A stretch of 64,000 nt of DNA from Candidatus Thiodiazotropha sp. 'RUGA'. Lineage in GTDB: Bacteria; Pseudomonadota; Gammaproteobacteria; Chromatiales; Chromatiaceae. The position numbers and the translations under genes were made by a program. Numbering within the stretch: the stretch's first letter is position 1; every line of letters begins with the position of its first letter. The notes under the pieces were generated by a model. It saw only the letters and a program-made list of their open reading frames with translations. It did no database searches and was not told where the DNA came from. The stretch spans positions 124,001 to 188,000 of the forward strand of contig JAEPDS010000002.1 of assembly GCA_016842065.1 (NCBI GenBank). The letters are read 5' to 3'. Of the stretch, positions 39,004 to 48,512 are shown piece after piece.

Positions 39004-39587
39004 CAGAGAGCAATACGCTTGCAACGGGTGACAACCTTGAGGGTGATCCACCGGTTACCGTGATGGTGACCCGTAAACCCATCGAGGGTAAAGAGTCGGA
39101 GTTCGAAGACTACATCATCGGTATCACCAATGCGGCCATGCAGTGGCCGGGGCATATGGGCACCAATGTGTTCAGACCGAACAAACCGGATGGCAGTTAC
39201 CGTATCGTATTCAAATTCGACCACCTGAGTAATCTGGAAAGCTGGGAGAACTCACCCGAACGGGCCGAGTGGCGAGAGATTGCGGAGCAGGTGAGCCAAC
39301 CGCGGGAGATTCAGACCATCACTGGACTCGAGGCCTGGTTCACTCTGCCGGATTGTGCCATCAATGTACATCCGCCCAAATATAAGATGGCTTTTCTGGT
39401 CTGGTTGGGGGTGTTCACACTGGTGACGCTGCTGAGTCTGTTGATCGGTTCCTACATCGAGGATCTGCCGTTGGTTGTCAGGACCTTTACCCTGACCATT
39501 ATCGTCGTGCCGACACTGACCTATTTTGTGCTGCCTTTTCTGACCCGGTTGTTTTCCCGTTGGCTCTATCCTTCCGGTTCGAGTTGA
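39000..39587 (+). CDS. Antibiotic-biosynthesis-monooxygenase (ABM) domain membrane protein
   Basis: A 195-residue protein. Residues 15-115 form an ABM/dimeric ferredoxin-like domain (VTVMVTRKPIEGKESEFEDY, YRIVFKFDHLSNLESWENSP). Two C-terminal membrane helices follow (MAFLVWLGVFTLVTLLSLLI and TFTLTIIVVPTLTYFVLPFL). The family includes cofactor-free oxygenases and many proteins of unknown role. The start overlaps the GST stop (ATGA); an earlier frame start at 38991 is inside the GST gene. Confidence 0.82.
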   Translation: MTESNTLATGDNLEGDPPVTVMVTRKPIEGKESEFEDYIIGITNAAMQWPGHMGTNVFRPNKPDGSYRIVFKFDHLSNLESWENSPERAEWREIAEQVSQPREIQTITGLEAWFTLPDCAINVHPPKYKMAFLVWLGVFTLVTLLSLLIGSYIEDLPLVVRTFTLTIIVVPTLTYFVLPFLTRLFSRWLYPSGSS

Positions 39588-40212
39588 CGAGTAGATTTTT
39601 TTGTCCGCAAATGAACGCGAATAAACGCTAATGGATATTGTGAATCAGAACATCTGGCGTGGTTGTTTCAAGCAGAATAAAATCCTCCATCCAGCTTAAC
39701 CTTTAGCGATCATGCGTCATCCTGGCGTATGCCCACTACTGTACGGATTAAATACGGTTTATCTCGTGGGAAGCGATATGGCGCTTGATATTGAATGGTG
39801 CTTACTCTAACCCTATTTGGTGGGGCATGGCTCCACCCTACACCCTGATGTACTCTGCCATTCGTTATTGTCATCTAGTCGGAAAGTCCCTGTTTCGCCC
39901 TCCTGGGCGAGTCACTTTTCTTTTCTCGCCAAAAGAAACGGCGCCCGGCCGTCACGCCCCTTCGGGTCCGCTGCGATGCTCGGCGAAAACCGGCGTGCCT
40001 GAAACTCGCTGCGCTCAAACAGTCAGGCCCGCTGATCGGTTTTTGCCTGCGCTTCTCGCTCGTGCCGGAACGGGGTTACAGAGGGAGTGGCCCCAGGTTC
40101 ATCACTCGAATCTAGTGTGTGGATTGTTTTTTCACGTATAGAATCGGTATCTCTGAGAATCACAGCTATAGTTTTTAACAGAGTGGGGTTGTGATTGGGG
40201 GATTGATTGGGC
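39588..40212. repeat. Intergenic region with repeat fragments, no gene
   Basis: 39609-39633 holds one arm (GCAAATGAACGCGAATAAAC core) of the element seen complete at 44532-44738. 39816-39840 holds a TTTGGTGGGGCATGG repeat shared with 57005-57029. 39899-40070 is GC-rich repeat-like sequence whose open frames look artificial. No gene is supported. Confidence 0.6.
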
Positions 40213-41232
40213 ATGTTTAAATTTATCAAAAACCTGTTGTCTTCAGGCGAGCCGCATGCTTCTGCCTACTCCCGTGATGAGTTGGACAAGCACATCGAGA
40301 TGGCTGTGGAGCATTTCGACGCCCGTCTGAAACTGATTCCGGGCTATCGTAAAAAACTTGCGCCGGTGGTTGAAAATGCCCTCAACCATACTGATGGATT
40401 GATTGCAGAGCTTCCTGGTCCAATCGATTTGAGTCGCCAGGCCTACTCAAGTGATCCCCGTGTGAATGCCTATTTCGGCTCTGCTGATCAAATCGAACAT
40501 CTGTTCAGTCACTCAGCCGATTTCCGCGAGTTTGTGAAAAGACCGGAGAGTTTTTCTTTGACCCATGGCTATGCCCTGATGGTGATGAGCCGGCAGGAGA
40601 AAAGTGTTCTGGGTCATGCGCAGGTCGGGGACATGATCCAGAGCGAGGTGATGCAGCAGGTGGTCAATTTTACCGGTCACCAGCTGGTGAAGCCGGCAGA
40701 CTCTGAGGAGCGTGTACGCTACGATTTGCGCGAAAGAGCCTTTCGAAATCTGATTGCAGAAGCGGTACTCAAATTGGCCAGGCACACGGAGGAGAAGGCG
40801 GATCTCAATCGTGAGCGGATCCATTTGAGGATGGAGTTGAAGACTCTGCAGGCAGAAGCGGGGGCTCTGGATTTTGTCGCGGAAGAGGCAGATCAGTCCC
40901 GCAGCAGAGCCGATCAGTTGAGAAAACAACTGGCCGAGGTTGAGTTGAAGCACGATAAAGCCTCCAGTGGACTGAAGACCATCAATGACTATTTCGAGTT
41001 ATTGATCGATGTCCTCAATCACTCGGATAACTACTGTGGCCTGGAAAGGAGAACAGACTGTCTGGGGCAGCATAATGTTGTGGTCGATTCGGATGACGGC
41101 AGCGAAGTCCCCTATGCGGAGATTCGTATCGGACAAAAGCAACGTTATGGTGTGATCGTGAAATACCCTTTGAGTGAACTGAAAGAGCAGAGCCGTATTG
41201 CCAGCCAGATGAATTCGATCTATGGGCAATAA
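40213..41232 (+). CDS. Conserved-looking cytosolic protein with coiled coil, unknown
   Basis: A 339-residue soluble protein with no family I can name. The first 190 residues are mostly helical. Residues 190-260 (EEKADLNRERIHLRMELKTL onward) form a likely coiled coil. The C-terminal 80 residues form a small alpha/beta domain ending YGVIVKYPLSELKEQ. There are no membrane segments or metal motifs. The frame also has an ATG at 40207. It stands alone; codon use matches the chromosome. Confidence 0.8.
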   Translation: MFKFIKNLLSSGEPHASAYSRDELDKHIEMAVEHFDARLKLIPGYRKKLAPVVENALNHTDGLIAELPGPIDLSRQAYSSDPRVNAYFGSADQIEHLFSHSADFREFVKRPESFSLTHGYALMVMSRQEKSVLGHAQVGDMIQSEVMQQVVNFTGHQLVKPADSEERVRYDLRERAFRNLIAEAVLKLARHTEEKADLNRERIHLRMELKTLQAEAGALDFVAEEADQSRSRADQLRKQLAEVELKHDKASSGLKTINDYFELLIDVLNHSDNYCGLERRTDCLGQHNVVVDSDDGSEVPYAEIRIGQKQRYGVIVKYPLSELKEQSRIASQMNSIYGQ

Positions 41233-41287
41233 AGACGATTTCAGATCTTACATAGATGACAAATTTATATTCACAGCTAAGCCGGAA

Positions 41288-42268
41288 CTAATCAGGAATC
41301 AGTACCGTACTGCCGGTTGTCAATCTGTTTTCCAGATCTTCATGTGCCTGGCGCGCCTCGCTTAAAGGGTAAGACTGGCCAATATTGATTTTCACTTCGC
41401 CGCTTTTATAGATATCGAAGAGTGACTGAGCGCTGCGCTGAAGCTGATCGCTGCTTTTCACATAATCCATCAGCGTGGGGCGGGTGATATAGAGTGAGCC
41501 CTGCTGGCTCAGTCTGGTGATGTCGAATGGGGGTACTTTACCGGAGGATTGGCCGAAAGAGACCAGCAGGCCTCTGGCTGCGAGGCAGTTCAATGAGGCA
41601 TCAAAGGTATCCTGGCCGACAGAGTCGTAGACAACCGGCAGGCCTCTACCCTCGGTAATCTCCATGACCCGCTTTTCGATGTTCTCATTGCGATAGTTGA
41701 TGGTGTATCTGCAACCGAGTTTTTCTGCCAGAGCCGCTTTTTCATCACTTCCAACGGTGCCGATCACGCTGGCGCCGATCGCGGATGCCCATTGGCAGAG
41801 AATCTGCCCAACGCCACCGGATGCCGCGTGCACCAGGATTGTCTCACCCGCTTTGACCTGGTAGGTGCGGCAGATCAGATATTCAGCTGTCATGCCTTTC
41901 AACATCATCGCGGCCGCTTGCTTGGCGCTGATCCGGTCGGGAATTTTCACCAGCCGTTGCGCCTCTATGTTACGCGCCTGTGCATAGGCTCCCAGCGGAC
42001 CGGCGCCATAGGCAACCCGGTCGCCGACTGCAAATCCATTAACCTCTGAGCCAACCTCTTCAATGACGCCGGCCCCTTCCATGCCGGGTATGAATGGCAG
42101 TGACGGAGGTGGGTAGAGGCCGGTACGGTGATAGACATCGATGAAGTTCAAACCGATTGCCTGGTGCGCGACACGCACTTCGCCGTCGGCGGGTTTTTGA
42201 AGCGGGATATCTTCATAGTGCAGCTTGTCGCTGGCACCATGTTCGCTGATCAGGATCGCCTTGCTCAT
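41288..42268 (-). CDS. NADPH:quinone oxidoreductase (zeta-crystallin type)
   Basis: A 326-residue medium-chain dehydrogenase without zinc ligands, reducing quinones with NADPH. The start KAILISEHGASDKLHYEDIP and NFIDVYHRTGLYPPP are typical. The nucleotide-binding motif is HAASGGVGQILCQWASAIGA, with GTVGSDEKAALA next. The family is often called QOR/QorA. ACGGAGAGAG lies upstream of the ATG. It stands on the minus strand with the two transporters upstream, and could handle catechol-derived quinones. Confidence 0.9.
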   Translation of the reverse strand: MSKAILISEHGASDKLHYEDIPLQKPADGEVRVAHQAIGLNFIDVYHRTGLYPPPSLPFIPGMEGAGVIEEVGSEVNGFAVGDRVAYGAGPLGAYAQARNIEAQRLVKIPDRISAKQAAAMMLKGMTAEYLICRTYQVKAGETILVHAASGGVGQILCQWASAIGASVIGTVGSDEKAALAEKLGCRYTINYRNENIEKRVMEITEGRGLPVVYDSVGQDTFDASLNCLAARGLLVSFGQSSGKVPPFDITRLSQQGSLYITRPTLMDYVKSSDQLQRSAQSLFDIYKSGEVKINIGQSYPLSEARQAHEDLENRLTTGSTVLIPD

Positions 42269-42316
42269 CGCTCTCTCCGTATTAATGCATCAAGCACAGT
42301 CGAGTAAAAACCACGC

Positions 42317-43594
42317 CTAATGCAGTCTGTATATGTCGTAAAGATTCAGAACCAGAATCGATAACAGTACCATCACTACCCCATACAGCCCGTTCCACTT
42401 CAGGCTGTCGCCACTCTGTTGCGCATAGCGGCCCTGCATCGCCAGATTGATGCCGGAAAAGGGGCTGGTGCCGGTACCGATCGCCCAGGAGGCGATGAAG
42501 GTCATGGCCAACAGGGAGGGTTCCGGGTTCAATGGCGCCAGCAGGGTGCCCAGAGCCGCAATATTGATCACCGGATGGACCCCCAGAATGGCGGTCGCGA
42601 CCATGAACAGCAGTACCAGTGCTGCTTCGGTTCCGCTGAATTGATCAAATGGAAGCCAACCGCCAAACACGGCAAACACCGCATTCAGCCCGGCTGCCAT
42701 GACACCGGCCGCGAGAAACAGAGTCAGTTCATTCTGCATGCCGGGAAGATCCGTAGCGATGTGTTGAAGTGCCCTTGAACGGGGTTGTGGATGGCGCAGA
42801 AACAGAACGCTCAGCGATAGTCCGGGCGCCAGCAAGGCGATGATCCCAAGGATATGCCAGTCGCTGTGCCACTGGTGCAGCAACAGCACGCAGATCGCCA
42901 GTACCCCGGGTAGCAGCAGTGCCTGCGGGTGCATGGGATAGCCGGTGAACTGTTGATTGCGCTGGCAGCCGAGGGCGGTAAACAGCAGGGCAGCGACCGC
43001 CAGGGGAATGCCCATCAGCCAGATCTGCGGCAGTGATGCTCCAGGGGCATAGGTCAATGCCGCCGCCATGGCGGCAAAGAAGGGTGACCAGAAGGCCGCT
43101 GCGGTAAAGCCACGAGTGAGAATCACGGTTTGTGCCTGGTTAAGGCGACCCTTACGGCTGATCCGGTCACCCATGATGAAGACCGATGAGAGATTGATCA
43201 CGGCGCCGAACAGATGTACCCCGAGCAGGGTCGACCAGACAGCGCGTTTTCCAGAGGGGAGGCGTTCACCGGCCTGGGTGTCCGGTCTGGTGATCAATCG
43301 GAGAAAGCTCACCGCAGCCAGCATACTCAGCAGCAGGGCGTTGCCTGACAATATCAACCGCCAGTCCGCTGAGACCCCCTCAACAAAACCCCAGCCGATG
43401 CCGATCCCGCCGATGCCGATCAGGATCAGGATCTGTCGCCGGGTCTGGGGTGAGATGTCTGTTATCAGCAGCAGCCCGGCGCCCCAGGTGAGCACTCCAA
43501 TCAGGGTTTTGGGAAAGCTCGGAATCAGGGTATGGATGACTGCGCTAACGATGGCGGCTGAGAGCAGCCAGCCGGCCAGGGCGCGCCGGTTCAC
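42317..43594 (-). CDS. Multi-pass inner-membrane transporter-like protein
   Basis: A 425-residue, very hydrophobic protein with about 11-12 membrane helices. Two related segments near residues 170-190 and 370-400 (GTGTSPFSGINLAMQ) carry Gly/Ser/Thr-Pro features like ion-transporter re-entrant loops. This recalls the ArsB/NhaD or DASS-type superfamily, but I cannot name the family. It overlaps the AEC transporter gene by 4 nt, so they are co-transcribed. Substrate unknown. Confidence 0.75.
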   Translation of the reverse strand: MNRRALAGWLLSAAIVSAVIHTLIPSFPKTLIGVLTWGAGLLLITDISPQTRRQILILIGIGGIGIGWGFVEGVSADWRLILSGNALLLSMLAAVSFLRLITRPDTQAGERLPSGKRAVWSTLLGVHLFGAVINLSSVFIMGDRISRKGRLNQAQTVILTRGFTAAAFWSPFFAAMAAALTYAPGASLPQIWLMGIPLAVAALLFTALGCQRNQQFTGYPMHPQALLLPGVLAICVLLLHQWHSDWHILGIIALLAPGLSLSVLFLRHPQPRSRALQHIATDLPGMQNELTLFLAAGVMAAGLNAVFAVFGGWLPFDQFSGTEAALVLLFMVATAILGVHPVINIAALGTLLAPLNPEPSLLAMTFIASWAIGTGTSPFSGINLAMQGRYAQQSGDSLKWNGLYGVVMVLLSILVLNLYDIYRLH

Positions 43595-44463
43595 AGGATG
43601 AAGGCCAGAGCGAGGGGAATCACCGCCAGACTGGCAAGATTACCAAAAGCCACCATCGCGGCCACTTCGTCTGCGGAGCGTTGATAGCGTTCCGCCAGAA
43701 GAAAGTTCATCACCGCAGGAGGCAGTACGGAGAACAGCAGCAGGATCTTGCTCATCTGTTCGGAGGGTTGCAGCAGGGCAATCGCCACAAGGGCACTGAT
43801 CACACCGCTGGCGGGACAGAGCAGGGCGCCGGCCAGCCCGGCCCGCCAGTGGCTCAGATCCACCTGGATCAGGCGAACCCCCAGGGCTACCAGCATCAAT
43901 GGAATGGCGACCTGGGAGATCATCTCCAGGCCTGGTAGAACGATTGCCGGAGTGTGCCAGTCGCCAATATGGGCAGCGATACCGGCGACCGTTGCAAGAA
44001 ACACCGGATTCTTTAGCAGCACCATCGGATGCAGGCGGCCGCTGACCAGCCAGATCCCGAGGCTGAAGTGGAGGCTGGTGGAGACCACGAAGGCAACCAC
44101 CGCAAAGGGCAGCATCTCCTCGCCAAAGGCCAGCGCAGCCAGGGGTAGGCCCAGGTTGCCCGAGTTGTTGAACATCATGGGGGGAAGGATCACCCGCGAG
44201 CGAAAATTGAGCAGCCGCGCCAGAGGCCAGCTGAGCAGCCCGGAACCCACTACGATGATCACCGTACCGAGCGCGACAGAGCGCCATTCAGGGGAGTCAG
44301 GGATCTTCTCCGACAGGACATAGAACAGCAGTGCCGGCACGAACAGATTCATGTTGATGCGATTGGCCGAGTCCATGTCGCTGCCGTTGAGCCGTCCATA
44401 CAGGTAGCCGAGCAGGGCAATGCCAAATACAGGCAGGGTGACTTCGAGTATCTGGCTGAACAT
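43591..44463 (-). CDS. AEC (auxin efflux carrier) family transporter
   Basis: A 290-residue protein with about ten membrane helices. N-terminal VTLPVFGIALLGYLYGRL, the NSGNLGLPLAALAFG motif near residue 105 and MNFLLAERY near residue 255 are typical of AEC permeases. Bacterial members move small carboxylates such as malate or malonate. It is the first gene of the unit with the hydrophobic gene after it. Confidence 0.88.
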   Translation of the reverse strand: MFSQILEVTLPVFGIALLGYLYGRLNGSDMDSANRINMNLFVPALLFYVLSEKIPDSPEWRSVALGTVIIVVGSGLLSWPLARLLNFRSRVILPPMMFNNSGNLGLPLAALAFGEEMLPFAVVAFVVSTSLHFSLGIWLVSGRLHPMVLLKNPVFLATVAGIAAHIGDWHTPAIVLPGLEMISQVAIPLMLVALGVRLIQVDLSHWRAGLAGALLCPASGVISALVAIALLQPSEQMSKILLLFSVLPPAVMNFLLAERYQRSADEVAAMVAFGNLASLAVIPLALAFIL

Positions 44464-44531
44464 TCAGGCTGTCTCGTTATGATTGAGGTGGCGGCTCTGG
44501 GTTTGTGAGTGCTTGGATATCATTTTTTATC

Positions 44532-44738
44532 AAGTCCGCAAATGAACGCTAATGAACGCAAATAAGAGGCGCAAATTGAAATGGTGCAGGGGATTGTGTA
44601 CGACTTGCGGCGCGGTATGTGTTGTGATTCTTTGCGACCGTTTGCGGTGATTGGCGTCCATTCGCGGCATGAATGATGACTCCGATCGATCAGTAACAAT
44701 AAAACCATTAGCGTTTATTCGCGTTCATTTGCGGACTT
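44532..44738. repeat. MITE-like element with inverted ends
   Basis: A 207-bp unit whose ends are near-perfect inverted repeats of about 31 nt. The left starts AAGTCCGCAAATGAACGC and the right ends GTTCATTTGCGGACTT. There is no ORF inside. It fills the gap between the AEC gene and the DmpR gene (44464-44754). A single arm occurs at 39609-39633, and a related element is at 51642-51812. Confidence 0.8.
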
Positions 44739-44754
44739 AAAAATCCAAATAGCC

Positions 44755-46419
44755 CTAATCCCCATCCCGCTTTTTCAAGCGATAGGCCAGTTGAGGTCGG
44801 GTCATGCCGAGCAGTCTGGCGGCCTGGCTGAGATTGCCGTTGGCCTTCTCCACTGCGGACTCCAGCATCAGTGTCTCCACCGCTTCCATGCTGCCGGATT
44901 GATCCAGTACCTGGGCGACCAGTGAGCCGAGTGGCAGGGCCTCCTGAGGGTTGCCGGGCATCAGATTTGGCGGATCCTTGCTCATGTTGAGACAGGGGAA
45001 CAGATCCTTGAGATCGATGGCTTCGCCATTGGATACGATGATCACACCCCGCTCGATCATGTTCTCCAGTTCGCGGATGTTACCCGGCCAGTTGTAATCG
45101 TAGAGGGATTGCAGTGCCGGTTCGGTTACACCGCTGACCCGCTTGCCGTGTCGTGCGGTGTACTTTTCCAGGAAGCGCTCCACCAGCAGCTCGATATCAT
45201 CCTTCCGCTCTCTCAGGGGCGGGATGATCACCGGGTAGATATTGAGTCGGTAGTAGAGGTCGGAGCGAAAGCGTCCGGCGGCCACCGCCTCCTGCAGATC
45301 CACATTGGTGGCGGCGATCACCCGCACATCCACCTTGCGGGTTCGGGTGTCACCGACCCGCTCGATCTCCCCCTCCTGTAGAACACGTAGCAGCTTCGCC
45401 TGGGCATTCATCGACAGATCGCCGACCTCATCCAGGAACAGGGTGCCCCCATGGGCGCGCTCGAAGCGTCCGGGCCGGGATTGCAGGGCGCCGGTATAGG
45501 CCCCTTTCTCCACACCAAACAGTTCCGATTCGATCAGCTCTTCCGGGATGGTGGTGCAGTTGATGGCAACGAAGGGATTTTTCTCCTGGGGACTGATGCT
45601 GTGCAGCGCCCGGGCGAACATCTCCTTGCCCACGCCGGTCTCACCGAGCAGCAGTACGGTGACATGGCTCTCCGCCACTTTACGCAGCATGTCACAGGCA
45701 TCCTTGAAGGCCTGGGAGCTGCCCACCATATCGCCGATGCCGGTCTGCTCCTGCAGGGAGTCCCTCAGGTGGCTTACCTCATCCTGCAGCGCCAGCAGCT
45801 GCTCCGCCATGGGGTCGGGGCGGTAGTGACGCCGCTCTTCGTCCGCGTCCTCCCACTCTTCGATGGGCTTGCCGATGATGCGGCAGTGTTTGTCCCCTTT
45901 GGCATGACACTCCACCTCCCGGTAGGCGATGAAGCGTCCCATGATCTCGCTGGTATAGCCTGAGGCATAGCCGATCTGGGTCCAGCAGACCGGTTCCGGA
46001 TGGATGCCGAAAAGCTTCAGATGCTCCGAGGCCTCGTGGGAGTTCTCCCACAGGAACTCACCATAGAAGTGTCGTTGACGGATATCGATATCGATTTTGA
46101 TCGGTTTGACATGCACCACCCCCTCCAGGGTATGCAGTCGCGGCCCCATCAACAGCAGGTCCTCGTCATTGGATTCCGGCAGCAGTTTGCGCGCCAGATC
46201 CGCATCCTTTGCCCCTGAGGCATAGCCCATGCGGGTCAGCACCCCCCGCGCCCGGTCGTGACCAAGGGTGTCCATCAGCTCTTTGCGCAGAGCCCCCATG
46301 GCGTGGGTATGCATCAAAACCATGCGGTGGTCGTTGAGCAGGATCTGTCCCGCGTCGAAAGTCAGGTGCAGGTTCCGCTCTTCCATGGGAAGACCGGAGA
46401 TACTCAATTGAGATGACAT
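44755..46419 (-). CDS. dmpR: DmpR/XylR-type sigma-54 activator of phenol catabolism
   Basis: A 554-residue enhancer-binding protein. The N-terminal XylR_N and V4R domains (about 1-210) sense aromatic compounds. The three Cys of the zinc site known in MopR/DmpR are seen in HPEPVCW, EVECHAKG and DKHCRI. The AAA+ domain has Walker A GETGVGKE, the sigma-54 contact loop as GAYTGA (the family's usual GAFTGA variant) and Walker B GGTLFLDEVGDL. The C-terminal Fis-type helix-turn-helix is LSQAARLLGMTRPQLAYRL. It diverges from dmpKLMNOB. Phenols as effectors are inferred from the neighbours. GGAGG precedes the ATG. Confidence 0.93.
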   Translation of the reverse strand: MSSQLSISGLPMEERNLHLTFDAGQILLNDHRMVLMHTHAMGALRKELMDTLGHDRARGVLTRMGYASGAKDADLARKLLPESNDEDLLLMGPRLHTLEGVVHVKPIKIDIDIRQRHFYGEFLWENSHEASEHLKLFGIHPEPVCWTQIGYASGYTSEIMGRFIAYREVECHAKGDKHCRIIGKPIEEWEDADEERRHYRPDPMAEQLLALQDEVSHLRDSLQEQTGIGDMVGSSQAFKDACDMLRKVAESHVTVLLLGETGVGKEMFARALHSISPQEKNPFVAINCTTIPEELIESELFGVEKGAYTGALQSRPGRFERAHGGTLFLDEVGDLSMNAQAKLLRVLQEGEIERVGDTRTRKVDVRVIAATNVDLQEAVAAGRFRSDLYYRLNIYPVIIPPLRERKDDIELLVERFLEKYTARHGKRVSGVTEPALQSLYDYNWPGNIRELENMIERGVIIVSNGEAIDLKDLFPCLNMSKDPPNLMPGNPQEALPLGSLVAQVLDQSGSMEAVETLMLESAVEKANGNLSQAARLLGMTRPQLAYRLKKRDGD

Positions 46420-46564
46420 CTATCCTCCGCCCCGCCTGTCCTGATCACCGGGGAGTAGCAGTTGGTATATAAAAATCATCCCTGAAAGCGTACGGCTTCT
46501 ATTTGTGTTTGTTGGAAACTCGGTGGCTTCCCCCATACGCTCTTATTTTTATAGTGCCAACTGG

Positions 46565-46810
46565 AAATTTAATCAAATAATAAATTTCTGGGCGGTTTGC
46601 AGTGACTTGAGCATATTTGACATGGGTTGGGCGTTCAGATTGTGCAGTTGCAGCATTTTTACTGATAAAGGCTGCATGATTTGATCAAATTTTCCAAATG
46701 ATCAAACGAGTTTCACTGAATCATCAATTTTTTTCCCGCCTCTAATCGAGTGAAAATCGAAGAAATATAGAAAAAACAATGAGTTGTTGGTTTTGGCATA
46801 GCTTCTGCAA
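46565..46810 (+). promoter_or_regulatory. Sigma-54 promoter and DmpR-type activator sites upstream of dmpK
   Basis: TTGGCATAGCTTCTGCA at 46793-46809 is a -24/-12 promoter (GG at 46795-46796, ten bases, GC at 46807-46808). At 46680-46706 two TTGATCAAA / AATGATCAAA half sites lie about 18 bp apart, as in known DmpR/XylR upstream sites and about 100 bp before the promoter. A weaker site with AATCAAATAAT is near 46568-46590. 46420-46564 shows nothing else. Confidence 0.8.
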
Positions 46811-46878
46811 TCTCCTTTTGACCAGAAATTGAGAGAGACCGTTTTAGAGGTCTCCATTTGAGAGAACAGGAGGATGTC

Positions 46879-47130
46879 ATGCGGGAATATGTCCCGAAAA
46901 TTGGCCAGGCCTACATCAGAGTCACCGGCGAACGGCTCGGCAAGTTTGTCGAGTTCGAGTTCTCCATCGACGATGAGGATCTGACGGTTGAGCTGATCCT
47001 CCCCCACGAAGCATTCAAGATCTTCTGCGACAAGCACCAGGCCAGACTGGTTCGCAGTTCCGATGAGATCGGAACCGAGGACGGTCAGACCAAACGACCC
47101 GGTCTCTACCGGGAGTCGCCAAGCCTTTAG
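46879..47130 (+). CDS. dmpK: Phenol hydroxylase assembly protein (P0)
   Basis: An 83-residue small subunit that in known systems helps load iron into the oxygenase but is not needed for turnover. YIRVTGERLGKFVEFEFSID and HEAFKIFCDKHQARLV are family segments. AGGAGG is 7 nt before the ATG at 46879; the frame also opens at 46858 without a ribosome site. It is first in the dmpKLMNOB operon behind the sigma-54 promoter. Confidence 0.9.
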   Translation: MREYVPKIGQAYIRVTGERLGKFVEFEFSIDDEDLTVELILPHEAFKIFCDKHQARLVRSSDEIGTEDGQTKRPGLYRESPSL

Positions 47131-47166
47131 TGGAAGATCCGCTATCCCAGGAGGAATAGAGCAACC

Positions 47167-48165
47167 ATGAGTATCGATATCAAAACCATGAACGTGGAGC
47201 CCAAGCGCCACACCTTCGCCCATGTGGCAAGGCGTCTTGGTTCAGACGCCCCGGCTTCCCGTTATGAAGAGGGGGTCTACGACCTGCAGGCCACCACCCA
47301 TTTCCACTATCGTCCCCTGTGGGGACCGGAGCACTGGCATTTCGATGAGGGTCGTACCCAGATCAAGATGTCCGACTGGTACAAGTTCAAGGATCCCCGT
47401 CAGTACTACTACGGTACCTACACCATCGCCCGGGCGAACATGCATCAGACCACCGATCGCAACTTCGCCTTTGAAGAGAAGCGGGAGATGCTGGCAAACA
47501 TCGAGCCGGAATGGCGGCAGATGATCGTCAACTATCTGATTCCGCTGCGTCACTATGAGTGGGGCGCCAACATGAATGCCTGTTCGATCAGCGATGCAGG
47601 ATATGGCACAGCCATCACCTCAGCGGCGATCTTCACTGCCGGTGATCGTCTGGGTATCGCACAGATCCTCTCCCGCATCGGTATCTCTCTGGGTAATGGC
47701 ACAGGCGATCTGCTGGATGATGCCAAAGCCCAGTGGATGGATGGTGAGGCCTGGCAGGGACTGCGCAAAAGCGTGGAAGACAGTCTGGTGGTGAAGGATT
47801 GGTTCGAGGTCCTGGTGGCCCAGTTCCTGGTGATGGATGGTTTGATCTATCCCCTGGTCTACAACCACTTCGATAGCGAAGGCCAGAAGCATGGTGCGGC
47901 GGCGATCTCCATCCTCTGTGAGTTCATGGTCGACTGGAATACGGAACACAACCGCTGGGTCGACGCGGTGATCAAGGTGGCGGCCAAGGAGTCGGAGGAG
48001 AACCAGGCGTTGCTCTCCAACTGGTATGGCGAGTGGCGGGATGAGATCCATAAAGCCCTACAACCCCTGGCAGCCATGGTGTTGGGTGATGGTGCTGATA
48101 GTGCTCTCGCCGATGTGAAAGAACAACTTGATAAGCGGGCCGGCAAGCTCGGTTTGAACCTTTAA
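47167..48165 (+). CDS. dmpL: Phenol hydroxylase oxygenase beta subunit (P1)
   Basis: A 332-residue beta subunit of the (alpha-beta-gamma)2 di-iron hydroxylase. It has the ferritin-like helical fold without iron ligands. HFHYRPLWGPEHWHFDEGRT and YYYGTYTIARANMHQTTDRN are typical. AGGAGG precedes the ATG. It lies between dmpK and dmpM as in Pseudomonas. Confidence 0.94.
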   Translation: MSIDIKTMNVEPKRHTFAHVARRLGSDAPASRYEEGVYDLQATTHFHYRPLWGPEHWHFDEGRTQIKMSDWYKFKDPRQYYYGTYTIARANMHQTTDRNFAFEEKREMLANIEPEWRQMIVNYLIPLRHYEWGANMNACSISDAGYGTAITSAAIFTAGDRLGIAQILSRIGISLGNGTGDLLDDAKAQWMDGEAWQGLRKSVEDSLVVKDWFEVLVAQFLVMDGLIYPLVYNHFDSEGQKHGAAAISILCEFMVDWNTEHNRWVDAVIKVAAKESEENQALLSNWYGEWRDEIHKALQPLAAMVLGDGADSALADVKEQLDKRAGKLGLNL

Positions 48166-48177
48166 CAGGAGGCCGAG

Positions 48178-48450
48178 ATGGCTGGCATCGTATCCATAAC
48201 CCTGCAGAACAATGATGAGGCTCGTCCCGTGATCGAGTCGATTCTGGAAGACAACCCCAGCGCCAACGCCAACTACATGCCCGGTGCGGTCAAGATCGAT
48301 TGCCCGGAGCGTCTGGTGGTCAAGGCGGAGTCTGTATCCGAGCGTATCGGTCGCGACTGGGATCCTCAGGAGATCCATCTCACCATCGTATCCATGGGCG
48401 GCAGCCTGGATGAGGACGATGATGAGCTGGTCCTCTCCTGGGGCGCTTAA
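48178..48450 (+). CDS. dmpM: Phenol hydroxylase regulatory (coupling) protein (P2)
   Basis: A 90-residue cofactor-free effector protein that binds the oxygenase and couples oxygen activation to hydroxylation. It starts MAGIVSITLQNNDEARPVIE and has VKIDCPERLVV in the middle, as in DmpM. AGGAGG precedes the start. 12 nt follow the dmpL stop. Confidence 0.93.
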   Translation: MAGIVSITLQNNDEARPVIESILEDNPSANANYMPGAVKIDCPERLVVKAESVSERIGRDWDPQEIHLTIVSMGGSLDEDDDELVLSWGA

Positions 48451-48512
48451 GCCGAATAATTCAATTGCGTTCCCGGATGAGCCATTCGGGTTAACACCGG
48501 AGGAGACATTCT

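Noticed and set aside
39785-40141. 118-codon frame in repeat-rich DNA
   Set aside because: It crosses dispersed repeats and GC-rich repeat-like sequence; no domain.
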